From assembly GCA_020746875.1 (NCBI GenBank), contig JAGTJL010000017.1, positions 1,240,001 to 1,304,000 of the forward strand: a DNA stretch of 64,000 nucleotides, given 5' to 3'. Each line of letters opens with the position of its first letter. The first letter of the stretch is position 1. The stretch is from Rhexocercosporidium sp. MPI-PUGE-AT-0058 (lineage: Eukaryota; Ascomycota; Leotiomycetes; Helotiales). A program made the position numbers and the translations under genes. Below the pieces are notes generated by a model. It made no database searches. It saw nothing but the letters and a program-made list of their open reading frames with translations, and was not told where the DNA came from. This document shows, one piece after another, positions 32,657 to 44,857 of the stretch.

Positions 32657-35600
32657 ATGAAGGCTGCCACTCTACTTCTCGGCCTTGCGGTCTCTGTCTC
32701 CTCGAACATCATCTTCAATCATGTCCCTTTGACATGCAACCTCACCGATCCACGTGTATACCGTGGTTGTTTGCGCGGTCAGGACTGCACTGTGACTGGA
32801 CAGTAAGTTACCCAATGCTGCGATGGTGCAAATTATGACTTGAGCAGGTGTGTCTCTCGAGAGCGTCGAGATCCTACCCAATATCTGACATTCCGACCTG
32901 AGATTCAAGTCAGAGATGGTCCATACTCGACTGATGGTAGCTGCGGTCCAGCACACGGAAACACGATCTGTGATCCAAACAGCAAGGTCTATACTGGTGG
33001 ATGCTGCTCGGTAGGTGGATGTCCTCGAGGGGAGAACATGGCTGATCGAGACAGGAATATGGCTGGTGTGGAAATACTGCAGGGTGAGTCTAGAAGCATT
33101 AAATTTTCATATATTTAGGGCTGACCTCCACAGTCATTGCGGTATTGGCTGCATCTCTGGATGCACTTCAACGCTTTCTCCAACAAATCCAGGCACAGCT
33201 CCTCGTTCTGATGGGCAATGTGGTGCCGTAAGTTTAGAACCCCTCCAGTAGAGATCCGTGCTCATCAGACAGAAATTTGGCGGCGCCACCTGTGACCCCA
33301 AGGGTCAATATGGAGGCTGTTGCTCTCAGTATGGGTGGGTGATTTTCCTCATTTGTTTTACTTATGTCCCCCCCTTTTTCTTTTTACTAGCCACTTTTAC
33401 CTACCATGTACGAGGTTCTGTGGTCCCACCCCTGAGCGTTGCGTCCTTTAAAGAACTGCCAAAGAGGCTGTTCAAAGCCTCATCCAGGGAATCTACTTCC
33501 CCGCAAGTTCTCGATGTCGAAGCCAGTATCCAAGCCCACTTATTCCACTCACAAGCCACCTACTACAAGAGCGGCCACCGCCACATCTCCCGAGAATCCA
33601 CACCAACTTCACAATCATCACAACAAAGGCGAAAAGTAACTTGAAGTCACCAACATCCAAAATGAATCCCATAGGAACTTCTCCTCGAAGTGATGGACGG
33701 TGTGGATCCAAATTTGTAGATGCTACGTATGATCCGAACGGACCATATGGTGGCAGCTGCTCTCAACACCGACGTGCCAACAGAGAGCTTACGGGAATCG
33801 AGCACTGACTGCTTACTTTATAGATTCTGCGGAACTACGGACGGCCACTGCCTTGTTGCTAATGGTTGCCAAAATGGATGCAAAGACGGAAATCCCACTG
33901 CACCAGCTACAACATCCGGCGAGCCTGTAATCGGCCCAGTCAAGACTTCGATGGCACCCGAAGCAACTGCAACTGCTCGCGTCACGACCGACGGCACATG
34001 TGGTGGTTCGAACGGCGATACTGTATGCGGAAACTGGCCTAATGGAAACTGCTGTTCCATGTATGGATTCTGGTAAGTGCAGGAGTCCTCAACATGGGTA
34101 TGCCTGACATAGTACAGTGGAAAAACAAGTGCACACTGTGGTGCTGGGTGCCAATCTGGTAACTGCTTGAATGCTCCAGCTGTTGCAGCTCCTGGCGCAA
34201 GCCCTGCTCCAGCTGCTCCCAATGGAGGCACGTTCCGTGTCGTTGGTCAAGCTGGCGTTCCCGCAATGCACGCGGGACTCATGCCAAACGGCCGTGTCTT
34301 CTTTCTCGACAAGCTGGAGAACTATACCCAGTTGAGAACTGCCAACGGATATTATGCAATGTCCTCGGAGTACGACCCTAACACAAACACCGCCATACCG
34401 CTTGGGTATGCTACTAACGCGTTCTGCTCTGGGGGAACTTTCCTTGCGGATGGTCGAGTCATCTCCGTTGGAGGCAATGCTCCTTTGACCTGGTTGGACC
34501 CCAACATCGGTGATGGTTTCAACGCCATTCGCTATCTTGGCCGCTCGTCAACTGATGGAGGTCTCAATGGAAGAAGCTGGAGTGAGCCTGGCAACAAACT
34601 TGCAAGTGCTCGTTGGTATGCAACTGCACAGACTATGCCTGACGGAACAATCTTCGTTGCATCTGGAAGTTTGAATGGTCTTGATCCAACAGTTCTCGCC
34701 AACAACAATCCGACCTATGAGATTCTCAGTCCCGATGCCGTTAGTCGAGGAGCGAACATTGACATGGCGATTTTGAAAAAGAACCAGCCGTACTACATGT
34801 ATCCCTTCGTTCACCTGCTTAGTGATGGTACACTGTTCGTCTTTGTATCGAAAGCTTCCCAAGTCTTCGATGTTGGATCCAACACGGTGGTTAAGGAGCT
34901 GCCAGATCTGCCAGGTGACTACCGCACCTATCCCAATACTGGTGGAAGTGTTCTTCTTCCACTTTCGAGCAAGAATAATTGGGCTCCGGATATCATTATC
35001 TGCGGTGGAGGTGCCTACCAAGACATCACTAGCCCAACGGACCCAAGCTGTGGTCGCATTCAGCCTCTCAGTGCCAACGCCAAATGGGAGATGGATTCCA
35101 TGCCCGAGGGACGCGGTATGGTTGAAGGGACTCTTCTTCCTGACGGAACTGTCGTTTGGATGAATGGTGGAAGCCGTGGAGCTCAAGGATTTGGTCTGAT
35201 GGACGCCCCTGCACTAGAAGCTCTCTTGTACGATCCAGAAAAACCACTCGGCCAGCGATTTAGCACCCTCGCTCGTTCGAACATCCCTCGGTTGTACCAC
35301 TCCGTCGCGCTCCTCCTCCTTGATGGCACGATCATGGTTGCAGGCTCGAATCCCGTCCAGATGCCCCTTCTTCAACCCGATGCGGCCAATCCTTATGTTA
35401 CCGAGTGGCGAGTTGAGAACTACGTCCCTCCGTATCTCCAGGGTGACAAGGCCAACAAGAGACCAACAAACATTGTCATCGAGAACAAGACAGTACGTGC
35501 TGATGGAAGTCAATTAATCATCACGTTCATTCCTCCACATGCGTCAGATAATGTCAAGGTCGTTCTTTACCACGGAGGATTCGTCACGCATTCCGTCCAC

Positions 35601-35774
35601 ATGGGTCATCGCATGTTTAACCTCGACATCATCAAGTCTGCACGAGGAGGAGCAGCGCAGACATTGTATGTGAGTGGCCCACCAAACCACAATGTGGCTC
35701 CACCTGGACCATATGTGGTTTATGTTTTGGTAGACGGAGTACCAGGAGTTGGCCAGTTCGTTCAAGTTGTCTAG
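32657..35774 (+). CDS. Secreted CBM18-glyoxal oxidase (AA5_1 copper-radical oxidase), chitin-binding modules damaged
   Basis: Copper-radical oxidase that oxidises aldehydes to acids and releases H2O2 outside the cell. Exon 1 (32657-32802) encodes a signal peptide MKAATLLLGLAVSVSS. About four CBM18 modules follow (near 32920-33165, 33205-33450, 33690-33870, 33985-34165). The catalytic domain is in the final exon 34118-35774 (exon 33824-34072 precedes it). Radical-site and copper-ligand blocks are present: Cys in NAFCSGG (~34420), Tyr in ARWYAT (~34615), Tyr-His in LYHSVAL (~35295), His in THSVHMGHR (~35595). The domain ends GQFVQVV. The 5' half is not clean: module 1 cannot be joined in phase, module 2 loses frame at CTTTAAAG near 33448, and module 3 has Tyr and Ser for two Cys and no donor after SQH. 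Either the modules are decaying or translation uses a shorter form; the catalytic part looks functional. Confidence 0.75.
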
Positions 35775-36588
35775 GGCAGTACGGTGATGTGACTAACGAT
35801 CGTTTTCGAGACTTAACATTGCTTTACAATTGGACGCCAGCGGGCAGGAGACAGAGCCTATGAATTGAACCCAACATACTCACGAAGACCGTTGTGTGGC
35901 CTACTGTGTGACTTTGAGACAATGATACTGATGAAGCAGTGAATGATTGTACTCGGTGTTGCCGTCGTCCCGAATGTTGTTGGTGGCGCCAAGACGCAAG
36001 GCTGAAACCCCCTGCAATTAGCTTTTGACCCCGCTGCCATCCAATCGATGAGGAGATTTGATGTTTTCCAGATGTTTGACTTTCCAAATGGCCAAAAGCA
36101 GAGAATGATGCATCGCTACTTCACTACTGCATCCCAAAATGCAACTTTCTAGCCAAGTGCCCTTCTTCCTCCATGATACGCTGTCTATACGACGCTGCAC
36201 CAACAGCCCCCAATATTAATCCCCAAGCGCTTTCAGCTGTTTGACGCGAACCGGGGGAGGACAAGGGAAATTATGCGCTGGACGCACATTCTATGCAAAG
36301 CTACTGCATAGCACGATAAAGACGCTGTCATGCCCCGCCAGTGCCCGCTGCGAGGAGAGCGAGTCGCCCTTATTTCTCACCCCTCACTAGAGCACATCCA
36401 GTCAGCTGAAATTGGATGATCGAGCGATCGCAATTCTCCCGTCTTCTCTCTTCTCTATTCTCTCCCTCTTGCTGTTCTTCCTCGTCACAGCTTCGAGTGC
36501 GAGTCTATAGTACGGAGCACGCGTCTAGATACACAAGTTACGATTGAGTAAATTGTACTAAGACTGAAGAAACGCACCAACAAAAACG
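35775..36588. other. Promoter/leader region of the annexin gene
   Basis: No gene. The stretch 36437-36490 is CT-rich and ends in TCGTCACAG, so it could contain a 5' UTR intron end or simply a pyrimidine-rich core promoter. Confidence 0.5.
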
Positions 36589-39165
36589 ATGTCTCTCGAT
36601 CCACGCGACGACCGAAGGCGGGGTCGTTCGAAATCCCCTGGCCGCAGAGAAGAGCGCGAGAGATCCCGCTCCAGAGTCGACGAGTACACGTCTCGAGTCG
36701 AGACAGCGAGGGCGCCTTCTCCACCTAAAAGCTACGATGATGCGCCTAGAGGGTATGAGGATCCGAGGGGATACGGGGGGGGAGGAGGGTACGAAGATCG
36801 ACCAGCTGTCGTGACGGCCGAACCAAGAGGCGATCCACGCGACCCGCGTAGTTCGTATGGTTCTATGAACCAGTATCGAGATCGTGATTCTTCGCCGCCG
36901 AGGGGCGGAGCTGGAAGCGGAGGTGGTTATTCTATGCCTGGCGCATACAAGACGACGGTGGAGGAGGAGAGGGAGACGAAGAGATATGAGGGCGGAGGTG
37001 GGAGGGGGAGAGAGAAGGAGTATTATCCTGATAAGGGATATGGAAGTGGAGGGAAAGACTACGGAGCTCCTGTTGCACCACCCTCCAAGTACGAAGTCGA
37101 TGCTCGCAAATACATTCCGCCGGGAGGAGAATATGATGCGAGACGATATGAGGAGAGGGATGGTGGGAGGGAGAGAGGAGCGAGTTTCAATGCCCAGATT
37201 GGACATCATAGTATTGCTGCTCAGGCTGGTATATCTCATGGTGGACCGCAATATGTCCAGCCTCCTTCTCCTTCGGGGTATAAACCTCCTCACGGAGGAC
37301 AGTACGCTCAGCCGCCTTCTCCATCTGGGTATCAGCCACCAGGAGGATATCCGACTCAAATGCCGTATCCCGAGCCACAAGGACCAGGGAGACAATACGC
37401 CGACCCTGCGAAATGGGAATATGCGAAGCCGGAAGAGACGATCACTTATTCAAAAAGGACTGAGACTTCCTACAATGCTGCTGGTGGGTATGGTCGACCA
37501 GCGAGTCCTCCTCGTCAGGACTACAGGCATGGTTCGCATTCTAGCGTTTCGATCCCCAGTGGTTCGAGATCTAGACATGGCAGTGAGCAGCAATATATCA
37601 CCGATCCAGCAAGGACATCACAGAGCAAGATCGTTACTGTAGAACCAGGATCCAGACGACGAGACCCCTCTCCAAATCCAGCATCTCTAGGTCCAAGAAT
37701 GCATTCCCTCTCAGTATCAACCGGCCACCACGGAGGAGCAGCATTAAGCCTAGCAACCGCCCCAGGAAGTCCCCTCCTAGAAGCCTACCACGGAACCTAC
37801 CAATCCATCTCCCCCATGCCCTCACCCCTCATGATCGCCTCACACCCTCACTCGGACATTAACATGATCGAGCCCCTCTCTCCCTCCTCCTCAGACGACG
37901 ACCGCCGCAGCGGTAAGAAATCCCGACGCACAGCACGCTTCCACGACCCAGAGGAAGAGGCCACCATCCTCGCCAAAGCCCTCAAGGGTGAGAAGCGCGC
38001 CCCCGACACGGCTCCCTTAATCGAGATTCTGCCCGGCCTCACGCACGAACAGATCCTCGACCTCCGCGTCGAATACAAGAAGATCGTCAAGACGGGCTCA
38101 GAGAAGAAAGGCGTCAATATAGCGAAACACATCAAGCTGCGTCTCAAAGAAGAAGATCCTAGCCTCATGAAAGCGTGCTATGCATGTGCGCTCGGCAAAT
38201 GGGAGAGCGAGGCGTACTGGGCGAATTTCTGGTACCAGGGCGAGAAGAGCCGGCGAGAACTTCTCATCGAGAGTCTGATGGGGAGAACGAACCGCGAGAT
38301 CCGCGAGATCAAAGACGGGTTCAGCGATAAGAAATACTCGGACTCGTTGACTAAGTGCATGAAGACTGAGCTGAAGGAGGATAAGTTCAAGAAAGCTGTC
38401 TTGCTTGTGCTGGAGGAGAGGAAGATGGAGGAGCGGTCCGGGCATGGGCTTGATAGGGCGTTGGTAGAGGATGATGTTAGGGATCTGTATAAGGCGGTTA
38501 GGAGTGAGAAGGGTGGTGAGAGCGCCATGATCAGTATTGTGGTTGTGAGGAGTGATGCGCATTTGAGGGAGGTGTTGAGGAGTTATGAGGCGAATTATAG
38601 GGCGAATTTCGCGAGGGAGATGTTGAAGAAGAGTGGGAATCTTGTGGTGAGTCTTTTCTTCCTCCTTCGATCTTCACTTTGAATTCCTGCTTCACCTCAT
38701 CTTGAGATTCTGCTGTGAGAATCTCGTGCTCTTGGCCAGTCACACCGAGGTTTGCTGGATGATCCGCATTGTGTATTTCCACAAAGTTCACACACATCTG
38801 CACCCAAAAACCCAACTAACCCTTCCTCCTAGGGCGAACTCCTAGCCCACATCCTCAACGGCGTAATCAATAAGCCCGTCCGTGACGCCCTGCTCGTGCA
38901 CCACGCCCTCTCCCTCTCCAAATCCGACAGCATCCGCACCGAACTCCTTATCTCCCGCCTCGTGCGCTACCACTGGGATCGCCCGCACATGGAAGCCGTC
39001 AAGAGGGAGTATAGGGGACGGTACGGTGTCGATATGCAGGCTGCTGTTAGGGAGGGCACGAAAGGGGAGTGGGGACTTTTCTGTGAGGCGCTCTGTGTAA
39101 GGAGGATGGGGGATGAGGTTAGGGAGGTGGCGCGGGTGGGTGGAGGGGGGTATGATAGGCGGTAA
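36589..39165 (+). CDS. Fungal annexin with long disordered N-terminus
   Basis: Exons are 36589-38646 and 38833-39165 (GTGAGT...CCTCCTAG); product 796 residues. Residues 1-450 are low-complexity: RS/RE-rich at the start, then Gly/Tyr/Pro-rich with YxQPPSPSGY-type repeats (QYVQPPSPSGYKPP, QYAQPPSPSGYQPP). The annexin core runs from about residue 455 (ILAKALKGEKRAPDTAPLIE) through four repeats, including YACALGKWESEAYW and VRDALLVHHALSLSKSDS, to a short Gly-rich tail. The first repeat has GEKRAPDT where animal annexins have the calcium loop GLGTDE, so canonical type-II calcium binding looks absent there. Annexins bind acidic phospholipids at membranes; the long tail resembles fungal annexin XIV-type proteins. 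No lesions seen. Confidence 0.9.
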
Positions 39166-39964
39166 GGTGTGAGAGGGAGAATGTGAGAGAGAGGGAAGGG
39201 TGGGGTTGGATTGGATTGGACTTTTGATGGCTATGTGAGATCAGATTTATGGCACCGATATCAAACAGATACAGAAAGGGATAGAGAAACCCAGAATTAC
39301 AGCTACAGACTAGTACAGGTCACTTACGAGGAGGGTGTATCGCAGGGCGATATCTGAGCAGCGAGGAAATCAATCATACGCGTTTCTGAAGTGAGTGTCT
39401 GCATATGTGTTTTGTGGCACTCTTGTGAAACTGGATTTGCGTGGAGATGAGAGCTTGATGAAGGATTTCGAGTGCTGGGTAGCTCGATTAGAGATGTGCA
39501 GGGTGGGAAGAATATAAAAATGAAGGGAAAGGGGGCAGTAGGTCGATAGGCAAGGTGAGCACGGGGAGGTAGGATGAGGTAAGGGGGTCTCGAACCATAT
39601 TTGCTCATGCGGATTATCATTCAACGAGGATGGGAGAAGTGATTGTGAAATCTCACTTCGGGAATAGAGCTGTTGTATGTGATGTGGTGATGTAATGTGA
39701 TGTATATTTCAACGCCATATTGATAAACATTCGTTGGTTCTCTCTGCCTGGATCTCGCTTCCTGTCGAAGTTAGGGATTAAGAGAGGGAACGACATTATG
39801 TGATCTTGTGGAAAAGGTCCTGTCTGTGCGCGGCATAATGGTTCCTGTCTGGCCAACATGCATCGAGGCCAATCACCACCGCACCCAGACTCCGAATCCA
39901 ATGACCCAGCGATGTAACACAGCAGGAATAAACTATCGTGCAGAAGCCCTTGCCTGAAAGATCC
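39166..39964. other. Convergent spacer annexin / MYND array
   Basis: 3' flanks of convergent genes. Short overlapping minus-strand frames at 39324-39901 lack any domain. Confidence 0.5.
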
Positions 39965-41233
39965 TCAAGTGTTGTAAGGCGATCTCTCTTGAGCCCATGA
40001 CGAGTCAGCGATCTTCTTGATATCCTTCACGTACTTGAAATAGATATCGAACTTCGCCTGGCACATCAACTTCGTAACAACCTCCTCTTTAATCTTGATA
40101 GTTCTCAAAGAAGACTGGCCCTCAAGTTCCTTCATTCTCTTCTCCATGCCCGGGTATAAAACATCTCGGCAGTATCCTACGAGGCTCTCAACCTGTCGGG
40201 GACTAAGCGGTTTCCTGTCAGTTCTCGCAACGATGACATTGCCGGTATCATCACCCCACTACATCTTGTCTAACGCACCCCAAGTCTTACTTCTGACATC
40301 GGTGTCCAGAGTAAGGAATGTGACGGCTGGATTTTTTGTGAAGTGTTTGTCGCTCTGCACCGCTTTCTTCTGGGAAGCGGTAATATCTTGTTTGGCATAA
40401 TCGACATTTCCATCATTATAGATGAGGAGAGGGATACCCATAGACCTCGTGACGGGAATTATCCTAGCGGCGAAATCCTTCATGCTGAATATCTCATGGC
40501 CTTTCGACATAAGAATCGGGGAGAAGGTGGATCTCTTCAAGATATTCTGCTCCCCAAGACAGCGAATCCGAACACCCTGGACCGTGTCATGATTAGGAAG
40601 AACGTACATCCGCAGGAAGTCTCGCACGAGGGATATATCACCGATGTCGAAGTCATCGTAGAAAGGAGGTGTAGCTCCGCTTCCACTTTTCGAAGTGACA
40701 ATCATAGGACCATTCCACTGCTTAGCCAACTTCTCTTCGGTAAGTCTCTCCATACACCAATTGCGCATCGACCCATCGTCCTCGAACTCAGCTCTGCAAT
40801 CTAGAATGAGCGTGCGATTGAGATTTTTGTAGCGTTTCTCGGCGGGTTTAGCAGCGCTGAGCTCGCGAGTGATGTAGAACGACTTCGAGCCTGGCTGGTC
40901 TGGACCGAGATGATCTTCGAAATCTGCGCTTTCCCAATCACCAGAATGAAGGCGGGTTTTCAGCCAGATAAACTTCGGCTTGGCTACTTCGCAGGGGAGG
41001 AGGATTGCGAGTTTGTGGGAGGTTGAAGGGCGAGTGCTCTTAGAGGTGAAGGTGCTGTAGGTGCTACAGAGGATATTATGGCTTGAGCTGTCGGCGGTGT
41101 AGCAGTCGAATGAGCAGTAGCTTACTACGTTGCACAGTGGGCACTTTGTGGTGCTGGATTTGGGGTTTTCGGGGTTGGTACCAGTATTGGTAGCTGATGT
41201 AGTGTTGCACCGGGTACAACGTTGAGGAGGCAT
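39965..41233 (-). pseudogene. MYND-type zinc-finger protein A, interrupted by one stop
   Basis: First of four tandem paralogues. The N-terminal MYND finger is complete (CTRCNTTS..., then CPLCNVVSYCSFDC, then H and C in SHNILC). The family body follows: HKLAILLPCEVAKPKFIWLK, then GHEIFSMKDF and MGIPLLIYNDGN. An in-frame TAG at 40261-40259 interrupts it after WGALDKM. The same frame then continues for nearly 100 codons with sequence matching paralogue D (WGDDTGNVIVARTDRKPLSP, VESLVGYC) and ends at 39965. A CAG or TGG codon changed by one base would explain the stop. No intron fits here. The truncated 324-residue form might still be made. MYND fingers bind proline-rich peptides; the body family is unknown to me. 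Confidence 0.75.
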
Positions 41234-42165
41234 GTTGGTATTGTGATTTGAGGTGGTGCTGGTGAGAGCCGCGTTGTGTTTCGAGAATTGGTCAGGAGAA
41301 GCTTGATGCTACTGTTGGTGTTGATTTTGTTGAAAGACGACATAAACTTGCTTCGGATGAGAATAGTGCTGAGGTTGAGGAACAAATTCTCGCTGTTCTA
41401 AGCAGTGGCTCGGCCTAAGCAAACAGGGAAAGAGCTTTGAAGAAACTCAAGTTGGGAGCGCATTAAACGAAGGTGAAGCTGCTGACGCAGTCATGGCTTT
41501 ATCTTAGAAACGGGAATTCGATCTCACGTGTTAATTCTTGGGTCAGACATTCCAGAGACACATACAGTTGATCTGGACATGTATCAAGTCTGGAATTTGC
41601 GGTTGATCGTTCCCATGGTACTGAGTGTGGGATTGCTATGACGGTAGAAGAACTATTGGGTAGACCATGAGCCTCGATGTGAGACCTTCCTCAATTTTCA
41701 ATCCTAGCAACGATTCCCTAGTGCTACTAACAAAAGCTTCCTTCTTGAGGCGTATTGTCATTATCAGTAAAGCGTTGGTGTTCGGTGCCATCTCCGTGTC
41801 GAGACCGGTGGGTTTTGAGAGATGATATTGAAAACCGTTGAGATATTTGGAAGACCCGAGTAAAACAGGTAAATATACAAGCAACTACATTGTTCGTTCA
41901 TTGATAGGCTTGCTCCCGGGTTTCAGGTGCATTGCTGAAGTTTTCACCACAACACCAACACTCCTTCCATGGACCAGTAGCTTAGCGCAGAAAAGAATTC
42001 TTGGGTCTAGAAAAGGCTCTGTTAAGTTCAATTCAAAGTCCCGCGTTACTAAGTCTAAGTCTATGACGATACAAAAGAAATCTAATTTAAGCAGAGGTCG
42101 TCTCGATCACCCCTTGGAAGACCATTCTCCTGAGACTAAGGTTGCGAATCAGCCCTAGTAGTGTC
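41234..42165. other. Spacer between MYND paralogues A and B
   Basis: No gene supported. It probably includes the promoter of paralogue A near 41240-41400. Confidence 0.5.
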
Positions 42166-42815
42166 TTACTTCGCGCTGCTGGCTGACAATCCACCAAGTT
42201 GCTGAGCCAGTCGATTGCCGTCCGTATCCTCAGACTTGGTCCCATATGGCGAGACCTCCTTCCCGATCAACGCCACTTGAATCAACTTGGCGACCATGTC
42301 TACTGTAGGCAACAAGGGGTCCTCCCCAAGGCTGGCTCAAGTCACCTTTGGTGGTTTCGAGCAAGCTGGGATTTATTCGAGAACCGTCAAAGCGGAAGGC
42401 GTGGCGGATATAAAGGACGATGGTATGGCTAAGTTCCGATTTGTTCACGTAGTTAGCAAAGATCTCAAAACCCTTAGGTTCGGGAACATCAATTTCAAGG
42501 TCAGCCAGGCAATTGTGGTATTGGATAGCCCCGGTTGTGTTATCTCTGGTGACTTTGTTCTCTCCATCAAACCAAATGAACTCCGGGGCCTTGCCTCGGG
42601 CCTCGGGGGGGAACAATTGGGAAGTAGAGAGCCAGAAAGCATCTGTTAGAAGTTTTTGGTGTGGTAGAGGTGAACCGAGCAATGGAATTGCAGAGAAGTT
42701 TGTGAGAAGGTAGATCGTTCTCTTCGCAGTGGCGGGAACAGTAGTCCGCAGATCTGCAGGCCGAGCATTGCTTCGTGCTAACTTTCTTGCAAACACAGCA
42801 TTTGGGAGAGGACAT
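42166..42815 (-). pseudogene. MYND-type zinc-finger protein B, two frameshifts
   Basis: Complete MYND finger at the N-terminus (CCVCKKVSTKQCSACRSADY, then CSRHCEENDLPSHKLLC). The body starts in frame (RCFLALYFP) and then shifts at a homopolymer of seven C on the coding strand (42611-42605); it resumes as KAPEFIWFDGENKV and GSRINPSLLETTKGD. A second shift near 42300-42325 moves the coding-like signal to a frame reading MVAKLIQVALIGKEVSPYG and ending LAQQLGGLSASSAK at TAA 42168-42166. The parts align in order with paralogue C (DGSQVNLSILETTRGD, TYFTNFIKMFRDKEG), which supports a single broken gene rather than two. The product would have been about 215 residues. Confidence 0.7.
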
Positions 42816-43344
42816 GGTCGTGATTTGTTGAGGTTGATGTTGTCAAAGGAGTAGGTGGAGGAGAGGTTGTTGTTGTTGGAAGTTTGGCTGGAGCAAAGAG
42901 GGGTTTATTTATAGAGGCAAATGCCACAGGCTCTCATTTCACCACCATCGCTAACAAAGTTCATTACGGAAAGGCTCTTGAGCTGGAATCTATGTTTGAA
43001 TTCACTTGAGAGACCAATGTAATTGATGTTCTCTTTGATTTTTGTAGGAAGCAGGAAGTCCACGAATATCACTTAATCTTTTTCTCAAAACTCATTATGC
43101 ATAACCCAATACTGCCGCAACATTGAGGCAAGCAAGATGAGACTTGAAAGTTTGCCGTAAACAAGTAAGACGTTTCTCGCAGAAGCTAAGACCAATTCAC
43201 AAGTAGTTCAGGCTTCTGTGTAAGTGGAAAAATCATTCTTGGCTAAGCTCCTATGAACTCTGTGATCCTGTGCTTCCAGTAGGTAGATTGACAATATGCC
43301 TTCAGGCTTAGTCCGTCCGAAGGGAGGAATGGCACAAGCGACCT

Positions 43345-44127
43345 TCATTTCCTCCAAAGAGCATGCTTCAAAGTCACAATTGGCTTCTTCTTTATACCAC
43401 GATTCTCAAGCTCAGGGCTGGCCGATGGACCACTTGCAGCGTCTCTCGCTTCCTTTCTGATTCCAGCCATCTCCTTCACCGCATTGAAGAGGTCAGGCCG
43501 AGTTATCTCGACATGAGAAAGCTGCCCCACCCGAAGAGCATGTTTCAGCGAACCTTCCTTATCGCGGAACATCTTGATAAAGTTAGTGAAGTATGTCAGG
43601 TCGGCCAGAGATACGTGCTCATTGTGACAGAACAGAACTGCCGGACCAGCCCAAAGTCCGCGTTGGTCACCCCGTGTCGTCTCGAGAATGGAGAGGTTGA
43701 CTTGTGATCCATCGATACCTCGAGTGTCTCGCACTACGAAGTTCAAAGGGACTGGGATCGCACTCTTTGTGGCGACGTTGCAGTTGATCTCGACATCTCC
43801 CGATATAACTTCATCCTCGTCGACGCTCAAGAGGTCGATCTCCTCCAGCATCCCCGTGGTTTCGCTCTTCTGGACTTTAAGTCTGCCTCTGGACCAATAC
43901 AGCTCTGGTTCTGTGCCGTCGACGGGGTAGTAAATACCGATGAAGCAGTCCTCGGCAGGTCGTGGAGTTTCCCATCCCCATCTGTTCAGCTTCTCGCACA
44001 GAAGGTTGTGGACTCGTTTGCATTCAGCTTCGCAGCTTGCCTGGCAGAAAGCGGCGCTTTTGCAGGTACAGGGCACTGCATCCTCGCTGTCGCAGAGGGC
44101 GCACGTCAATTTGTTCAACTTGTTCAT
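43345..44127 (-). CDS. MYND-type zinc-finger protein C
   Basis: The only intact member of the array. It has 260 residues from ATG 44127; an in-frame ATG at 44244 would add 39 residues rich in His and Gln that no paralogue shows, so the shorter start is preferred. The finger is CALCDSEDAVPCTCKSAAFC, then QASC, H and LLC; its second Cys pair is spaced C-x-C instead of C-x2-C. The body keeps the family motifs DCFIGIYYPVDGTEPELYW and GSQVNLSILETTRGD. It ends much earlier than A and D, with a basic tail. No introns. It is flanked at 42816-43344 and 44128-44857 by spacers without genes. Function unknown; the finger suggests protein-protein contacts. Confidence 0.75.
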   Translation of the reverse strand: MNKLNKLTCALCDSEDAVPCTCKSAAFCQASCEAECKRVHNLLCEKLNRWGWETPRPAEDCFIGIYYPVDGTEPELYWSRGRLKVQKSETTGMLEEIDLLSVDEDEVISGDVEINCNVATKSAIPVPLNFVVRDTRGIDGSQVNLSILETTRGDQRGLWAGPAVLFCHNEHVSLADLTYFTNFIKMFRDKEGSLKHALRVGQLSHVEITRPDLFNAVKEMAGIRKEARDAASGPSASPELENRGIKKKPIVTLKHALWRK

Positions 44128-44857
44128 GATGACGATTTGAGAATCTTTGAGTTGATGAGGTGTTGGATGGTGTGGGATTTCTTGGGCCTGTAGGAGCGTG
44201 AAGTGAGTAAGTTGACTTTTTTGTGTTTTGTGCTGCATCAGCATTAGATCAAGACATCACTGTTGAGACAGGAATGAGAGAGGAGTTCAAGTACGTACTA
44301 AGAAGAAAGAGGCAATATAGAGGAAAGATTGCGCAGAAGCTGAGGCGGTGATGCGGTGGTCAGGATGATTGTTTCTTCGAAGTTCTGCTCGAAGCCAGAT
44401 TTTCAACTCGCGAGTCGACCAAGTCAAAGTGCAGTCTCGTGGAAACTAATCAAGTCCACAGACAATCATTGAATGGAAACTTTCACCTGAAAACAGAATA
44501 TTAATGCTGCATATTGCATATAAGGGGAGATGAAGTCTACGTAGCTTGAAAACTAATCTTCGAGAACGGAGGTGAAGAGACTCGCGTTTCTTTGTCAAAT
44601 CTACCTTATCCTTAATCACGTTGGTCATGGAATTAGAGATCGTGATGTTTTGACTCCATCAAGAGACTTTTGAAGAGAGGGCTAGAAGACTTGCTTTTTT
44701 TCTAAATGTATACAGTTGAATTGCTGCAGCTCATTGCACCTTCCATATCAAGTCTTCGGAAATATGATTCGCACTCGAATCCCTCGAATCGCCCCTCCAA
44801 AGTAATATGACTAGCTTCAGATCCTTTAGAAAAGAAGTAACCGTTCCCACCATTTGT

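Noticed and set aside
36538..37395. 285-codon open frame on the minus strand
   Set aside because: Antisense shadow of the low-complexity N-terminus of the annexin; Arg/Ser-rich, no domain.
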